This document shows, piece after piece, positions 10,284 to 20,140 of a stretch of DNA of 64,000 bases. The DNA comes from an uncultured Bacteroidales bacterium (GTDB taxonomy: Bacteria; Bacteroidota; Bacteroidia; Bacteroidales; Paludibacteraceae), in NCBI GenBank assembly GCA_903901975.1, contig CAIUTB010000146.1:1-64000 (forward strand). Direction: 5' to 3'. Both the position numbers and the translations under genes were made by a program. Numbering within the stretch: position 1 is the first letter of the stretch; the number at the start of each line of letters is the position of its first letter. Below the pieces are notes generated by a model that was given only the letters and a program-made list of their open reading frames with translations, was not told the origin of the DNA and did not search any database.

Positions 10284-11269
10284 TAAGATAATTCATTCTC
10301 AATAATTTCAGTCATTACGTTCTTAATATCAAGCCCTGCAGCGGCAATCTGTTGAGGAATAAAGCTGGTTGCGGTCATTCCGGGTGTGGTATTTACTTCC
10401 AGCAGATTTATCACATCTCCTTCTGAAATAATATAGTCAATGCGAACAATACCTTTGCAACCTAAAATATCATAAATTACCGAAGTCAGTTTTTGAACAC
10501 GTTCAGTCAACGGTGTGCTGATTCGGGCAGGTGTAATTTCCTCTACTTCACCTTTATATTTTGCATCAAAATCGAAGAATTCATTTTTTGGAACAACTTC
10601 TGTCACCGGTAAAACCTGTGCCTTACTTTTTGTCTTATAAATACCACAGGTAATCTCCGTTCCCGCTATAAAAGCTTCAATCATTACTTCGTCACCTTCT
10701 TCAAATGCGTTAACAATAGCGGGTTGAACCTGTTCAATAGTTTTCACTTTCGTTACACCAAAACTACTCCCTCCAACGTTTGGTTTTACGAAGCATGGAA
10801 AGCCGATTTTTTGAGCCACCTCTTCGTTAGAAACTAGTTGTCCTTTACGCAAGATCAGCGATTCTGAAACCTTTACCCCAAAGCCTTTCAGGTATTGATT
10901 GCAGGTAAATTTATTGAAGGTAACTGCGGCAGCCAACACGCCACAGCATGAATAGGGTAAACCGATTAATTCAAAATATCCTTGTAAAATTCCGTTTTCG
11001 CCCGGTGTGCCATGAATCGTGATATACGCAAAATCAAAGTTAATTCTTTTATCATCACGAATAAAACTGAAATCGTTTTTATCTATAGCAATTTTCTCAT
11101 TATCAGACCATTCGACCTGCCATATTTTCCCAACAATCGTTACAATATAAATATTATAACGCTCCTTGTCCATGAACGAATACAGTCCAGCTGCGCTTTT
11201 GAGCGAAACAACCACTTCCGATGAATCTCCACCCGCGACGATGGCAATATTTTTTTTCATAATAAACAA
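10283..11269 (-). CDS. ddl: D-alanine--D-alanine ligase
   Basis: ATP-grasp: GFPCFVKPNVGGSSFGVTKV, GCKGIVRIDYIISEGDVINLLEVNTTPGMTATSFIPQQ. Confidence 0.95.
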   Translation of the reverse strand: MFIMKKNIAIVAGGDSSEVVVSLKSAAGLYSFMDKERYNIYIVTIVGKIWQVEWSDNEKIAIDKNDFSFIRDDKRINFDFAYITIHGTPGENGILQGYFELIGLPYSCCGVLAAAVTFNKFTCNQYLKGFGVKVSESLILRKGQLVSNEEVAQKIGFPCFVKPNVGGSSFGVTKVKTIEQVQPAIVNAFEEGDEVMIEAFIAGTEITCGIYKTKSKAQVLPVTEVVPKNEFFDFDAKYKGEVEEITPARISTPLTERVQKLTSVIYDILGCKGIVRIDYIISEGDVINLLEVNTTPGMTATSFIPQQIAAAGLDIKNVMTEIIENELS

Positions 11270-11370
11270 CCCCTAACCCCAAAAGGGGAATTAAATTAGT
11301 ATATTTTTCTATAAACTTCTATAATTAAACACTATACCTCTTATTCCCCTTTAGGGGCTAAGGGTTTATT
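11266..11370. repeat. Paired inverted CCCC-AAA-GGGG arms between rluD-type gene and ddl
   Basis: AACCCCTAACCCCAAAAGGGGAA (11269-) and TTCCCCTTTAGGGGCTAAGGGTT (to ~11367) in inverted orientation around an AT-rich spacer. Confidence 0.8.
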
Positions 11371-12430
11371 CCATTGTTTTGACATAATTCCGCCATTTAT
11401 AAATCAACTGCTGTATATCATCAGGTAATTCACTTTCAAAATGCATCATTTCACCCGTCCGGGGATGTACAAAACCAAGTGTTTTGGCATGTAATGCTTG
11501 CCGTGGACATATTTCGAAACAGTTTTTTACAAATTGTTTGTATTTTGCTGCCGTTGTTCCTTTCAAAATGTCATGACCCCCATAACGCTCATCGTTGAAA
11601 ATTGTATGGCCAATATGCTTCATATGTACACGTATTTGATGCGTACGTCCAGTTTCAAGCCGGCATTCTACCAAGGTGACATATGCCAATCGTTCTATGA
11701 CTTTATAATGGGTTATTGCGTGTTTTGCAGCCGGATTTTCACCTTCAGGAAAAACGGTGAATAGCATGCGGTCGCGTGGATCACGGGCCAGATCACCGAT
11801 AATCGTTCCTTCAGGCTCTTTCACATTTCCCCAAACTAAAGCCTGATAGCGCCTTTGCGTTGTTTTATCAAAAAATTGTTTGCCTAGAAGTGTTTTAGCT
11901 TCGGGTGTTTTGGCAATCAGTATCAACCCAGAAGTATCTTTATCTATGCGGTGAACCAGTCCGATACGCGAATCATTGGCATCAAAACCAGGATTATCCT
12001 TCATGTGCCAGGCAATAGCATTCAGTAGCGTTCCGTCGAAATTACCAAAACCCGGATGAACCACTAAATCCGGTTGTTTATTGACCAACATTATGTCGTC
12101 ATCCTCATAAACAATATCGAGCGGAATATCCTGCGGAATAATTTCAAATTCGTTGGGAGGATAAGCCAGCACGATAGTAATTACATCGTTTGGTTTGGCC
12201 TTGTAACTGGATTTCACGGGTTTTCCGTTTACCAATATATTTCCTGCATCCGCTGCATCCTGAATTCGGTTTCTCGAAGTATTGGACATGCAGTTAACCA
12301 GGTATTTGTCGACTCGCGTAACTGCCTGACCTTTGTCCACCACAAAACGGAAATGCTCGTAAAGCTCTCGCTCCCCTCCTACTTCCTCAATTTCATCATC
12401 TTCAATTTCTTCAAAAAATTCTTCTGCCAC
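11366..12430 (-). CDS. RluA/RluD-family pseudouridine synthase
   Basis: S4 domain at N-terminus; GLVHRIDKDTSGLILIAKTPEAKTLL; LETGRTHQIRVHMKHIGH. Confidence 0.93.
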   Translation of the reverse strand: MAEEFFEEIEDDEIEEVGGERELYEHFRFVVDKGQAVTRVDKYLVNCMSNTSRNRIQDAADAGNILVNGKPVKSSYKAKPNDVITIVLAYPPNEFEIIPQDIPLDIVYEDDDIMLVNKQPDLVVHPGFGNFDGTLLNAIAWHMKDNPGFDANDSRIGLVHRIDKDTSGLILIAKTPEAKTLLGKQFFDKTTQRRYQALVWGNVKEPEGTIIGDLARDPRDRMLFTVFPEGENPAAKHAITHYKVIERLAYVTLVECRLETGRTHQIRVHMKHIGHTIFNDERYGGHDILKGTTAAKYKQFVKNCFEICPRQALHAKTLGFVHPRTGEMMHFESELPDDIQQLIYKWRNYVKTME

Positions 12431-12451
12431 AATTTGCTGATTTATTGAATA

Positions 12452-13285
12452 TTAGAAAAATTGTTCTTCAGTTTGGTCTTTTTTATCTTCTTCAAAGACT
12501 TCGTTTAGTCGGGCTTTATCAGTTGTAAGATATACATCAATTTTTCCACCTGCAGACAATGTAGATCCGGCAGCAGGATGTTGGCGATAAATGATATACC
12601 GCGCTTCATTACCCGAAGGAGGGACATCATATTCTACAGCACCAACCTGAAATGAAGCTCCATTTGCTTTCAGATTTGCTTCATCCATGCCAATTCCTTT
12701 CAACGATGGAACAACTTTTGATTCGGCAGTACCTGAACCATTTCCGACAACTAAAACTACCGCACTTCCCTCGGGAATACGCGTACCGGGAAAAACAGTT
12801 CTCCCATACAACTTAATTTCAATGACTAAATCCTTAAATTCTGACGAAGCATATTCCACATTCGCAACACTCAATCCAACCGATTGCAACATGGCATCAG
12901 CTTGACGATAAGACACTTCGTTTATTTCGGGTAACGCAACCTGACGGGCTTTTCGTGAATTAATAATAATATATACCGGGCGATTACTTTTGACTGTCGA
13001 ATTGGGAGATGGAATCTGTTCTATTATTGCACCCTGCTTTTTATTTCGAACATAAACAGAGTCGATAACCTGAACATACAAGCCTTTTTTGGCAAGAATC
13101 TGTTCCGCTTCTTCAATATTGGAGCCACGTAAATCAGGAATTACGAGCAACTCGCCATGATGTGTGTAAAAATCAACCCCTAAAAGAGCACCCCATGCCA
13201 ACACAACAACAATTCCCGAAGCAATCAGCACGTTTTTAAGTACAAATCCCCCGATAGTTTCTTTCCAAAATTTCTTTAATTCCAT
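12452..13285 (-). CDS. PASTA-domain membrane protein
   Basis: One N-terminal TM helix then three PASTA-like repeats (VIPDLRGSNIEEAEQILAKKGLYV..., ALPEINEVSYRQADAMLQSVGL..., VVPSLKGIGMDEANLKANG...). Confidence 0.88.
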   Translation of the reverse strand: MELKKFWKETIGGFVLKNVLIASGIVVVLAWGALLGVDFYTHHGELLVIPDLRGSNIEEAEQILAKKGLYVQVIDSVYVRNKKQGAIIEQIPSPNSTVKSNRPVYIIINSRKARQVALPEINEVSYRQADAMLQSVGLSVANVEYASSEFKDLVIEIKLYGRTVFPGTRIPEGSAVVLVVGNGSGTAESKVVPSLKGIGMDEANLKANGASFQVGAVEYDVPPSGNEARYIIYRQHPAAGSTLSAGGKIDVYLTTDKARLNEVFEEDKKDQTEEQFF

Positions 13286-13427
13286 TCGTTAGTGTAAAGT
13301 TAGAAAGTTGAAAGTAAAAAGTTTCGCGCAAAATTACTGAATTTATTGTTTCGGAAAGGTATAAAAACAAAAAAAGTAAAAACTTACCTGAAGTCTTTAC
13401 TTTCCTTATGCTGTTTTGGCAGATTGA

Positions 13428-13586
13428 TTAGTGCTTGTGACGACCTTCATCTGCAACCGTAAGTTTAGCTCTACCCTTAGCACGACGTGATGCTAATACC
13501 CGGCGGCCATTGGCTGTTGCCATTCTTTCACGGAATCCGTGTTTGTTCTTTCTTTTTCTAACAGAAGGTTGGAATGTCCTTTTCAT
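13428..13586 (-). CDS. rpmH: 50S ribosomal protein L34 (not in the supplied ORF track)
   Basis: Reverse-strand translation [52 protein letters not shown], 52 aa. Confidence 0.96.
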   Translation of the reverse strand: MKRTFQPSVRKRKNKHGFRERMATANGRRVLASRRAKGRAKLTVADEGRHKH

Positions 13587-13736
13587 TGCTTATAGTATTT
13601 TTGCGTTATTATTCTACGTTTTCGAATTGGGACTGCAAAAATAGATGTTTTTTTCGGAACTGCAAACTGTTGATAACTTTTTTATCATGAATATTAAAAT
13701 ATTACTCATATATTTGAGAATTAGCCACTTTTTATT

Positions 13737-14633
13737 TCAATTTAACGACTTCAAATCCATAAAACTAAACGAAGTTTTTGTTGTTGATACTGTCAACTTC
13801 AAAATACTGGCATTAGGGTTGGCATCAAGTAAGGCATCCATGGTTATATATGTTGTAAATCCAAAGTAATTCAACGAACGAACATGATCGTGACCAGAAA
13901 TAACCAGATTAACACGGTTTGTTGCAAATAAATCCATTAGCACATAAAGTTCATCTACCAGTGGATTTGTAGAGCCTGTACGACGGTTTCGGAAAAAATT
14001 CACATGCGAAAACACAAAACAATTCCGATATTTTGCCCGTTCAGTTTCCAGTACATTTTTCAACCAGGCCAACTGACCCACACCTAAAGTTCCACTTCCA
14101 GAATCAAGACAAATATAAAGATCTGAAAATGTGGGAGTTTTGATGCTGAAATAATATGTAGAAGAACCGAAATAGTTGTAAAAAGTTTTCCAACCATCGA
14201 AATATAAATCATGATTTCCAACCAACAAAAAATAAGGATTGATATTATAATCGGGCAAATTAGCTTTCAACGAATCGAAATCTTCTTTCTGACCGGAAAC
14301 GATATCGCCAACTATTAAAAAGGCAGTATTTTCGGGCTTTTTAGCCTCAATTACCAACTTTGTAAAGTTTTTCAAGCCTTCTGAGTGACTAACTTCAGCA
14401 AAACCGCCAATGTGGCTATCACCGGCAACCAAAATCTGGTAATTTTCAGAACTAACAGTCAATTGCTTAAACAGATGGCTGTTATTCCATTGCTCCGATT
14501 GTTTAAAACGGGAATCAATTAAATCGGAAGGAAAGAAAAAACCTCCAATATCAACATTCAAAGAACATCCTGAAAAAAAGAATGTCATTAATACGAGGAA
14601 AATATGAATAGAACTTTTTAATTTATTTTCCAT
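13737..14633 (-). CDS. Metallophosphoesterase lipoprotein
   Basis: Lipobox FFFSGCS; VAGDSHIGG, IVGDIVSG, LLVGNHDLYFDGW, SGHDHVRS. Confidence 0.85.
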   Translation of the reverse strand: MENKLKSSIHIFLVLMTFFFSGCSLNVDIGGFFFPSDLIDSRFKQSEQWNNSHLFKQLTVSSENYQILVAGDSHIGGFAEVSHSEGLKNFTKLVIEAKKPENTAFLIVGDIVSGQKEDFDSLKANLPDYNINPYFLLVGNHDLYFDGWKTFYNYFGSSTYYFSIKTPTFSDLYICLDSGSGTLGVGQLAWLKNVLETERAKYRNCFVFSHVNFFRNRRTGSTNPLVDELYVLMDLFATNRVNLVISGHDHVRSLNYFGFTTYITMDALLDANPNASILKLTVSTTKTSFSFMDLKSLN

Positions 14634-15334
14634 AGTACAGCTCCTCTTAAAAACAAACCAAAGGTATTTACACGCATATTAAGCAGTCCGGCCTGCATAT
14701 ATCCTAAATCACTATAAAACAATAATTTATCATTAAGTTTATAGCTGAATTTTGCTTGTAGCAATGGGTTAGTTTCCTGCTCTATTATGTAGCGGTCGAA
14801 GTTTGTGACACAAGCTTCAAAATCCCATTTTTTGCCTAGTGATTGGTAATAACTGAGACGATACATAAGGTTGAAAGGTTCCCAAATGGAAGTTGCCACA
14901 GAATCAGCAAAATTATATTTCTGTCTGGCGGAATTTGTAAAATAATAAATCCGTGAATTGATACCCAATTGATACCCCCAATGTTTTGTGCGGAATTTTG
15001 CCAATAAACCGAAATCTGATTCCCTCAAATCTGCTGAAAATGGCTTCCATAAATAAAGTGCAGCTATATTGACCGGCAAGTTTAGAATTTTGAACTCGTT
15101 TGCAGCTTGTATTGAATAGGCCGAAAACACTGATGTATTCGCATTCGAAAAATTCAATAATCCGCCTGTTGAAACAGAAAAACTCCCAAACAGAGCGGAA
15201 ATCTGAGTCGAGAAATTCCCAAACAGTCCTGCAGAAACATTCGTGCTGCCGGTTTCGAGGTAGGTATCAACAGAAACCTGCGAATAAACTAGATTATGCC
15301 AACAAATGAAAAACAATAAAATACTGTATTTCAT
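14618..15334 (-). CDS. Secreted conserved hypothetical protein
   Basis: Signal peptide MKYSILLFFICWHNLVYSQ; start chosen at 15334 inside the ORF-track frame; 16 nt overlap with the downstream metallophosphoesterase gene. Confidence 0.6.
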   Translation of the reverse strand: MKYSILLFFICWHNLVYSQVSVDTYLETGSTNVSAGLFGNFSTQISALFGSFSVSTGGLLNFSNANTSVFSAYSIQAANEFKILNLPVNIAALYLWKPFSADLRESDFGLLAKFRTKHWGYQLGINSRIYYFTNSARQKYNFADSVATSIWEPFNLMYRLSYYQSLGKKWDFEACVTNFDRYIIEQETNPLLQAKFSYKLNDKLLFYSDLGYMQAGLLNMRVNTFGLFLRGAVLWKIN

Positions 15335-15374
15335 TAATTTAATTGAATTATTTTTGCTTTTTTGCATACATTGT

Positions 15375-16580
15375 TCAAATTTTATCCGACATATCAATGC
15401 TTACTGGAATTTCTTTTAATTCACGCATTAATATCAGTTTTAGAGCTAATTTTGAAGGGGTTTCAAAAATCTTTCTAATTTCATTTATTGACATAGATAT
15501 TGCTCGCTCTCCATTAATCTCGAGTATTTTATCTCCGGGAAAAACTCCCGCTAATGCTGCCGGAGAACCTGCCCAAACAGTCAACACTTCTGTTATTGGT
15601 AAAAAAAGGGTCAACTGTACAATTTCTATTCCAGCGATATTGTACGAATACCTTCTTTTGAAATTCTCGTTGGGTTTAAAATAAAGTTTTTTTTGATTGT
15701 AATCAAAAATCAGGTTAAACCGACTCAGCAACTGACTTCCAATCGTCCCATCCCGTTTCGAATTGTTTATTATCTGCGAAATTGAAGCAGAATCAGGAAA
15801 AGAAACAATCGGATTTTTCAAACTAAAATCACCTATTCTTATTTCAGGAATACGTCCGTATTTTCCGCTAATTATACCATTCAATCCTTCTCCAATCGTT
15901 CCGTAAATCCACTTCGAAGGTAGATGAACCGATTCGGATGTCATTGTTTGAAACCAGGCATTTAGTTCAGCACCTGTATCAATAAGCATTTTTACTTTTT
16001 GACGGCTGCTGTCAGTATTTAAAACAGCAAATTCTACAAAAAGTTTTTGTGCCTCAATGCTGATTGGTAATACCCCATAGCCTTTAGGAGGATCAAAAGG
16101 AGTGGGTTGATAAAAGCGGACCCGCCTGGCAGAATAATCAATTTCGACCGTATAATCCTGAAAAAAATCAGCTCCGATAAGCCCGTTTATCTTCGTTCCG
16201 GAATGTTTCGATAAATTGAAAACATTCTCCTGAAGCACATAAACGGTTTTATAATTCATCTTTAACCTGCCTATTTTCAATGTATTATAGTTGCTTATGT
16301 AGGCATCCAGATGGTTTCCGCCACCAAGTCCCATTAAATCTTTTACGTCCGAATAATTGAGGGTAATGCGGTCGCCTGCTTGCAATTCGGTGATAATTGT
16401 ATTTCTGACACCGGAATCCAGAATAAGATTAAGTGGAGATGAATCGTTTATTCGAAGAGTGATAACTACATAACTCCCGACCAATTCAAATGGAATGGAT
16501 TCGATCCGTTTAGGCTTGATGATGCCAAAAGCATCATAGCAAAACAAAAATGTTAAACAGAAAAGAACAACTCTTTTCAT
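15375..16580 (-). CDS. Retropepsin-like aspartyl protease with C-terminal PDZ domain
   Basis: Two aspartyl motifs (LILDSGVRNTIIT, MLIDTGAELNAW) and PDZ-like VWAGSPAALAGVFPGDKILEINGE. Confidence 0.85.
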   Translation of the reverse strand: MKRVVLFCLTFLFCYDAFGIIKPKRIESIPFELVGSYVVITLRINDSSPLNLILDSGVRNTIITELQAGDRITLNYSDVKDLMGLGGGNHLDAYISNYNTLKIGRLKMNYKTVYVLQENVFNLSKHSGTKINGLIGADFFQDYTVEIDYSARRVRFYQPTPFDPPKGYGVLPISIEAQKLFVEFAVLNTDSSRQKVKMLIDTGAELNAWFQTMTSESVHLPSKWIYGTIGEGLNGIISGKYGRIPEIRIGDFSLKNPIVSFPDSASISQIINNSKRDGTIGSQLLSRFNLIFDYNQKKLYFKPNENFKRRYSYNIAGIEIVQLTLFLPITEVLTVWAGSPAALAGVFPGDKILEINGERAISMSINEIRKIFETPSKLALKLILMRELKEIPVSIDMSDKI

Positions 16581-16598
16581 GGGTTTGGAATTATAACC

Positions 16599-17576
16599 TT
16601 AAATCATTTTATGCTCTTTAAACCAGTCAATAGTTTCTTTTATAGCTATTTTTAAAACACTTTCCGATAAATTTAGTTCGGTTTTTGCTTTTTCATTACG
16701 ATAGTATTCCCGGATCATTAACTGCCTGAAATTCATACTGCAAATTTCTGTTTTTATACCCAGCTTTCGAATCAAGTCACCTGTAAAACCGATTAATTTC
16801 AAGACAAAATCAGGAATATCAATCAGTAGCTGTGGGTATTTCCCTATTTGTTTCTGGATTGTATAAAACTCCCTGAATGAGAGATTTTCACCCGAAGCCA
16901 AATACTTCTCTCCACTCCTGCCCTGCTTAAGCGCATTGCAAATAGTTGAAGCTACAGCCGCGGCCGCCACAAAGTTTTTTCCTCCTTTTGGAGCAAACAT
17001 GATGCGTTTTTTATACGCCATTAGGATCATTTTTCCTGAACTAGGCTTTGTGTCGTAAGCGCCTATAATAAAAGTAGGATTGACAATGACAATATGTTTT
17101 TTGGGGTTTTTAGAGGCTTCAACAAAAATCAATTCAGCCTCCACTTTGCTTTGTGCATAAAGCGAGTTGGAAAAAGGAAATTTAATCGGATGTGTTTCGT
17201 CGGCTAATTGAATCTGATCCCCATAACCCACCGTGTTCGCGGTGCTGACAAAAACAAGCTTATTTATATTAAGTTCATCAGAAACTTGTACGATTAAACT
17301 CGCACCAGCCGAATTAATTTTTTGATAATCTTGATAATACAACAAATTGGTGGCTGTAATGGCGGCAATATGTATTATGGCGTCGCATCCCAATGCGGCC
17401 AATTTAAGTTGTTCATAATTCGTAAAATTTCCAATATGAACCTGAACAGCATTGAGGTCAAAAAATATATTCTGCTTACTTCGCACAATGATGTTAACAT
17501 TATGGTTTCGATTCAGAAGTTCGAACACAACACTGTGTCCTAATAAACCATTTGCACCAGTTACTAACACCTTCAT
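16599..17576 (-). CDS. NAD-dependent epimerase/dehydratase
   Basis: VTGANGLLGHSVVFELL Rossmann motif; YAQSKVEAE YxxxK. Confidence 0.85.
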   Translation of the reverse strand: MKVLVTGANGLLGHSVVFELLNRNHNVNIIVRSKQNIFFDLNAVQVHIGNFTNYEQLKLAALGCDAIIHIAAITATNLLYYQDYQKINSAGASLIVQVSDELNINKLVFVSTANTVGYGDQIQLADETHPIKFPFSNSLYAQSKVEAELIFVEASKNPKKHIVIVNPTFIIGAYDTKPSSGKMILMAYKKRIMFAPKGGKNFVAAAAVASTICNALKQGRSGEKYLASGENLSFREFYTIQKQIGKYPQLLIDIPDFVLKLIGFTGDLIRKLGIKTEICSMNFRQLMIREYYRNEKAKTELNLSESVLKIAIKETIDWFKEHKMI

Positions 17577-17664
17577 TTAAGTATCTTTAGCAGGATGAGT
17601 TGCAAATGTAGCAAATCTTTATTTAAATTCTGTAATCAAAAATAAGAATGAATTGAATATTCAG

Positions 17665-17672
17665 TATATTTG
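17665..17672 (+). promoter_or_regulatory. Bacteroidota -7 promoter element
   Basis: TATATTTG (consensus TAnnTTTG) just upstream of the SDR gene. Confidence 0.55.
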
Positions 17673-17689
17673 CAACCAAAATATTAACT

Positions 17690-18517
17690 GTGACAATGGA
17701 AACAAAAGTAGTTTTGATTACCGGAGCTAGTGCCGGAATTGGTCTTTCAGCTGCAGAACAACTTATAAATAAAGGAGTTAAGGTTTACGCAGCATCCCGT
17801 AGAGGGGGTAAATCATATAAAGCAGAGCTGGGTGAAGGGGAGCTAATTCATGTAAAAATGGATGTGACCAAAGAGGAAGAAATTGCTGTAGTCGTAGCAC
17901 AAATATTAAAAGAAAACAAGCGCTTAGATGCTGTGATAAGTAATGCCGGAAACGGTGTTGCCGGTTCTATTGAGGATACCTCTTCTGAAGAGATGTTGTA
18001 TCAGTTTGAGACGAATTTTTTTGGTGCGGTAAAAGTTATTCAGGCTTGCATACCGGTTTTTCGTGCTCAGGGTTACGGCAAAATCATTGCCACTTCGTCC
18101 GTTGCAGCTATTGTACCCATTCCCTTTCAGGCATTTTATTCTGCCGGAAAAGCAGCGTTGATGGTTTTTATGCAGGCGCTGGCGTTGGAATTGAAACCTT
18201 TTGGAATTCAATGTTGTTCAATACTTCCGGGCGATACGAAAACTGAATTTACAGCTGCCAGAAAATATACTGTTGCTTCCCGGTCAGCTGATTCTGCGTA
18301 TGCTGACAAGATGAAAAAATCGGTTGGTAAAATGGAAAAAGACGAACAAAACGGCGTGGAAGCAAAAGTTGTGGCTAAGAAAATTGTTACTCAGGTTTTG
18401 AAAAAGAAAATGAAGGTTTCAGTCGTTCCGGGTATCGATTATAAGCTTATTTGTTTTTTATTCAATCGTTTTCCTGTCAGTTTGCGTTTATGGGTGGTCG
18501 GCTTGATATATGGTTAA
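17690..18517 (+). CDS. Short-chain dehydrogenase/reductase
   Basis: VLITGASAGIGLSAAEQL; SNAGNG; YSAGKAAL. Confidence 0.9.
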   Translation: MTMETKVVLITGASAGIGLSAAEQLINKGVKVYAASRRGGKSYKAELGEGELIHVKMDVTKEEEIAVVVAQILKENKRLDAVISNAGNGVAGSIEDTSSEEMLYQFETNFFGAVKVIQACIPVFRAQGYGKIIATSSVAAIVPIPFQAFYSAGKAALMVFMQALALELKPFGIQCCSILPGDTKTEFTAARKYTVASRSADSAYADKMKKSVGKMEKDEQNGVEAKVVAKKIVTQVLKKKMKVSVVPGIDYKLICFLFNRFPVSLRLWVVGLIYG

Positions 18518-18542
18518 AAGTTAAATTATTAAATTATATAAT

Positions 18543-19532
18543 ATGAAATGTTTAGTTACAGGTGCCAGTGGGTTTTTAGGAACAAATTTGGTGCACGAAT
18601 TGGTTAAAGCAGGTTGGGAGGTAAAAGTAATTATCCGAGAAAACTCGAATACTAAATACATCAGCGCATTAGCTATCGAGATTATCACGGGCGATATTAG
18701 CGTTCAATCTGATTTAGATGCTGCCTGCATGGGTTGCGATTATGTGTTTCACGTGGCGGGTGATACTTCATTTTGGAAGAAAAGTTTTGAAAAACAACGA
18801 ATAATTAATGCCGAAGTTCCTTCTATGGTAGCCGAAGCTTGTTTGAAAAACAAGGTAAAACGCCTTATTCACACCAGCACAGTGGATGTTTTTGGCTGTA
18901 ACCCCAATGGTTTAGCAGATGAAAAATGGACAGACTATAATTTTGCAAATACCGGCTATAATTATTCCGACACGAAACGTGAAGGGGAGAAACGGGTATT
19001 GGAATACAATAAAAAAGGGCTCGAAGTAGTGGTGGTTTATCCAGGCAGCATGATAGGTCCTTATGACTTTACACTACAGTATGGACGGTTATTTTTTGAA
19101 CTTCGTGATGCTAAAGTTCCCTGTTGTCCGGCTGGTGGAGCAAGTTTCTGTCACGTAACCGAAGTGGCTAAAGCGGAAATTGCTGCTGCATTGAAAGGTA
19201 TTCCGGGCGAAGGATATATATGTGCAGGCGAAAATATTAGCTACAAGGCTTTATTCGATTTAATTGCCGGAAAGTTCAACAAAAAAGCTCCTGATTTAAT
19301 TTTAGGTCGAGCACTTTTTGTTTTTTATGGTTGGCTGATGCAGTTTATTTCAAGGTTCAGCGGACAAGCTCCGGAAATGGATCCCGGAAATGCCCGCTAT
19401 ATGTCGATTAATGCATGGTATGACAGTTCAAAAGCTATTAAAGATCTTGATTATAAGCTTGTTTCTGTTCCAAAAATGATTGACGATGCCTACGACTGGT
19501 ACAAGGCAAATGGGTTTTTTGAAACAAAATAA
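18543..19532 (+). CDS. NAD-dependent epimerase/dehydratase (dihydroflavonol reductase-like)
   Basis: CLVTGASGFLGTNLVHEL; YSDTKREGE. Confidence 0.87.
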   Translation: MKCLVTGASGFLGTNLVHELVKAGWEVKVIIRENSNTKYISALAIEIITGDISVQSDLDAACMGCDYVFHVAGDTSFWKKSFEKQRIINAEVPSMVAEACLKNKVKRLIHTSTVDVFGCNPNGLADEKWTDYNFANTGYNYSDTKREGEKRVLEYNKKGLEVVVVYPGSMIGPYDFTLQYGRLFFELRDAKVPCCPAGGASFCHVTEVAKAEIAAALKGIPGEGYICAGENISYKALFDLIAGKFNKKAPDLILGRALFVFYGWLMQFISRFSGQAPEMDPGNARYMSINAWYDSSKAIKDLDYKLVSVPKMIDDAYDWYKANGFFETK

Positions 19533-19556
19533 CCTAAAAAACTTATTAAACTATAT

Positions 19557-19598
19557 AAACCGAAAAGGATTGAATGTCTATTCCTTTTCGGTTTTTTC
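19557..19598 (+). terminator. Rho-independent terminator
   Basis: AACCGAAAAGGA...TCCTTTTCGGTTTTTT. Confidence 0.85.
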
Positions 19599-20044
19599 AT
19601 TTCTGCTTACCGCTTACTGTTTACTGTTGAATAATAACTTGTTGATAAGTGTTGCTAAACATCTGAAAGAAATATTAAAAATAAATTTGCTGGTTTCAAA
19701 AACACATTCTCTTATCGATTGTTTTAATATCACCAAATAAGTTAGCAGTTTTTTTACATCTATTTTTTAACCGGTTTTTTACTGTTATCAGCATTCGGGT
19801 TGACAAAAACTTTCTAACTTTGCGGTTACTAACAGGATGTTGATAAAGTATGTATTTTTCTGTTGTTCAAGTAAAAGAGTATCTTTTTTTTGTTGAAAGC
19901 TATACCCTAATTTTTAATAAAATAATATACAAATTTTTCTTAATATATTTATCAACCTTATCAACACCCTATTATTATCTTCATAAAGTTTTTTTTAAAA
20001 TTTAAAAGAATAATATTATAATGAATTGTTTGAAAACTTATTTG

Positions 20045-20140
20045 CCCTAACCCCCAAAGGGGAAAATTAAAGAAAATGAATAAAGAAAATATACAAAACG
20101 AAACTAACTTCAATTCCCCTTTAGGGGATAGGGGTTTTCT
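20045..20140 (+). repeat. Paired-arm CCCC/GGGG element containing the nadA start codon
   Basis: CCCTAACCCCCAAAGGGGAAAATTAAAGAAAATGAATAAAGAAAATATACAAAACGAAACTAACTTCAATTCCCCTTTAGGGGATAGGGG; near-identical to the reverse complement of 23777-23872. Confidence 0.88.

Noticed and set aside
13366-13410. Possible terminator after rpmH (AAAGTAAAAACTTACCTGAAGTCTTTACTTT)
   Set aside because: Stem is short and imperfect; not confident enough to list.
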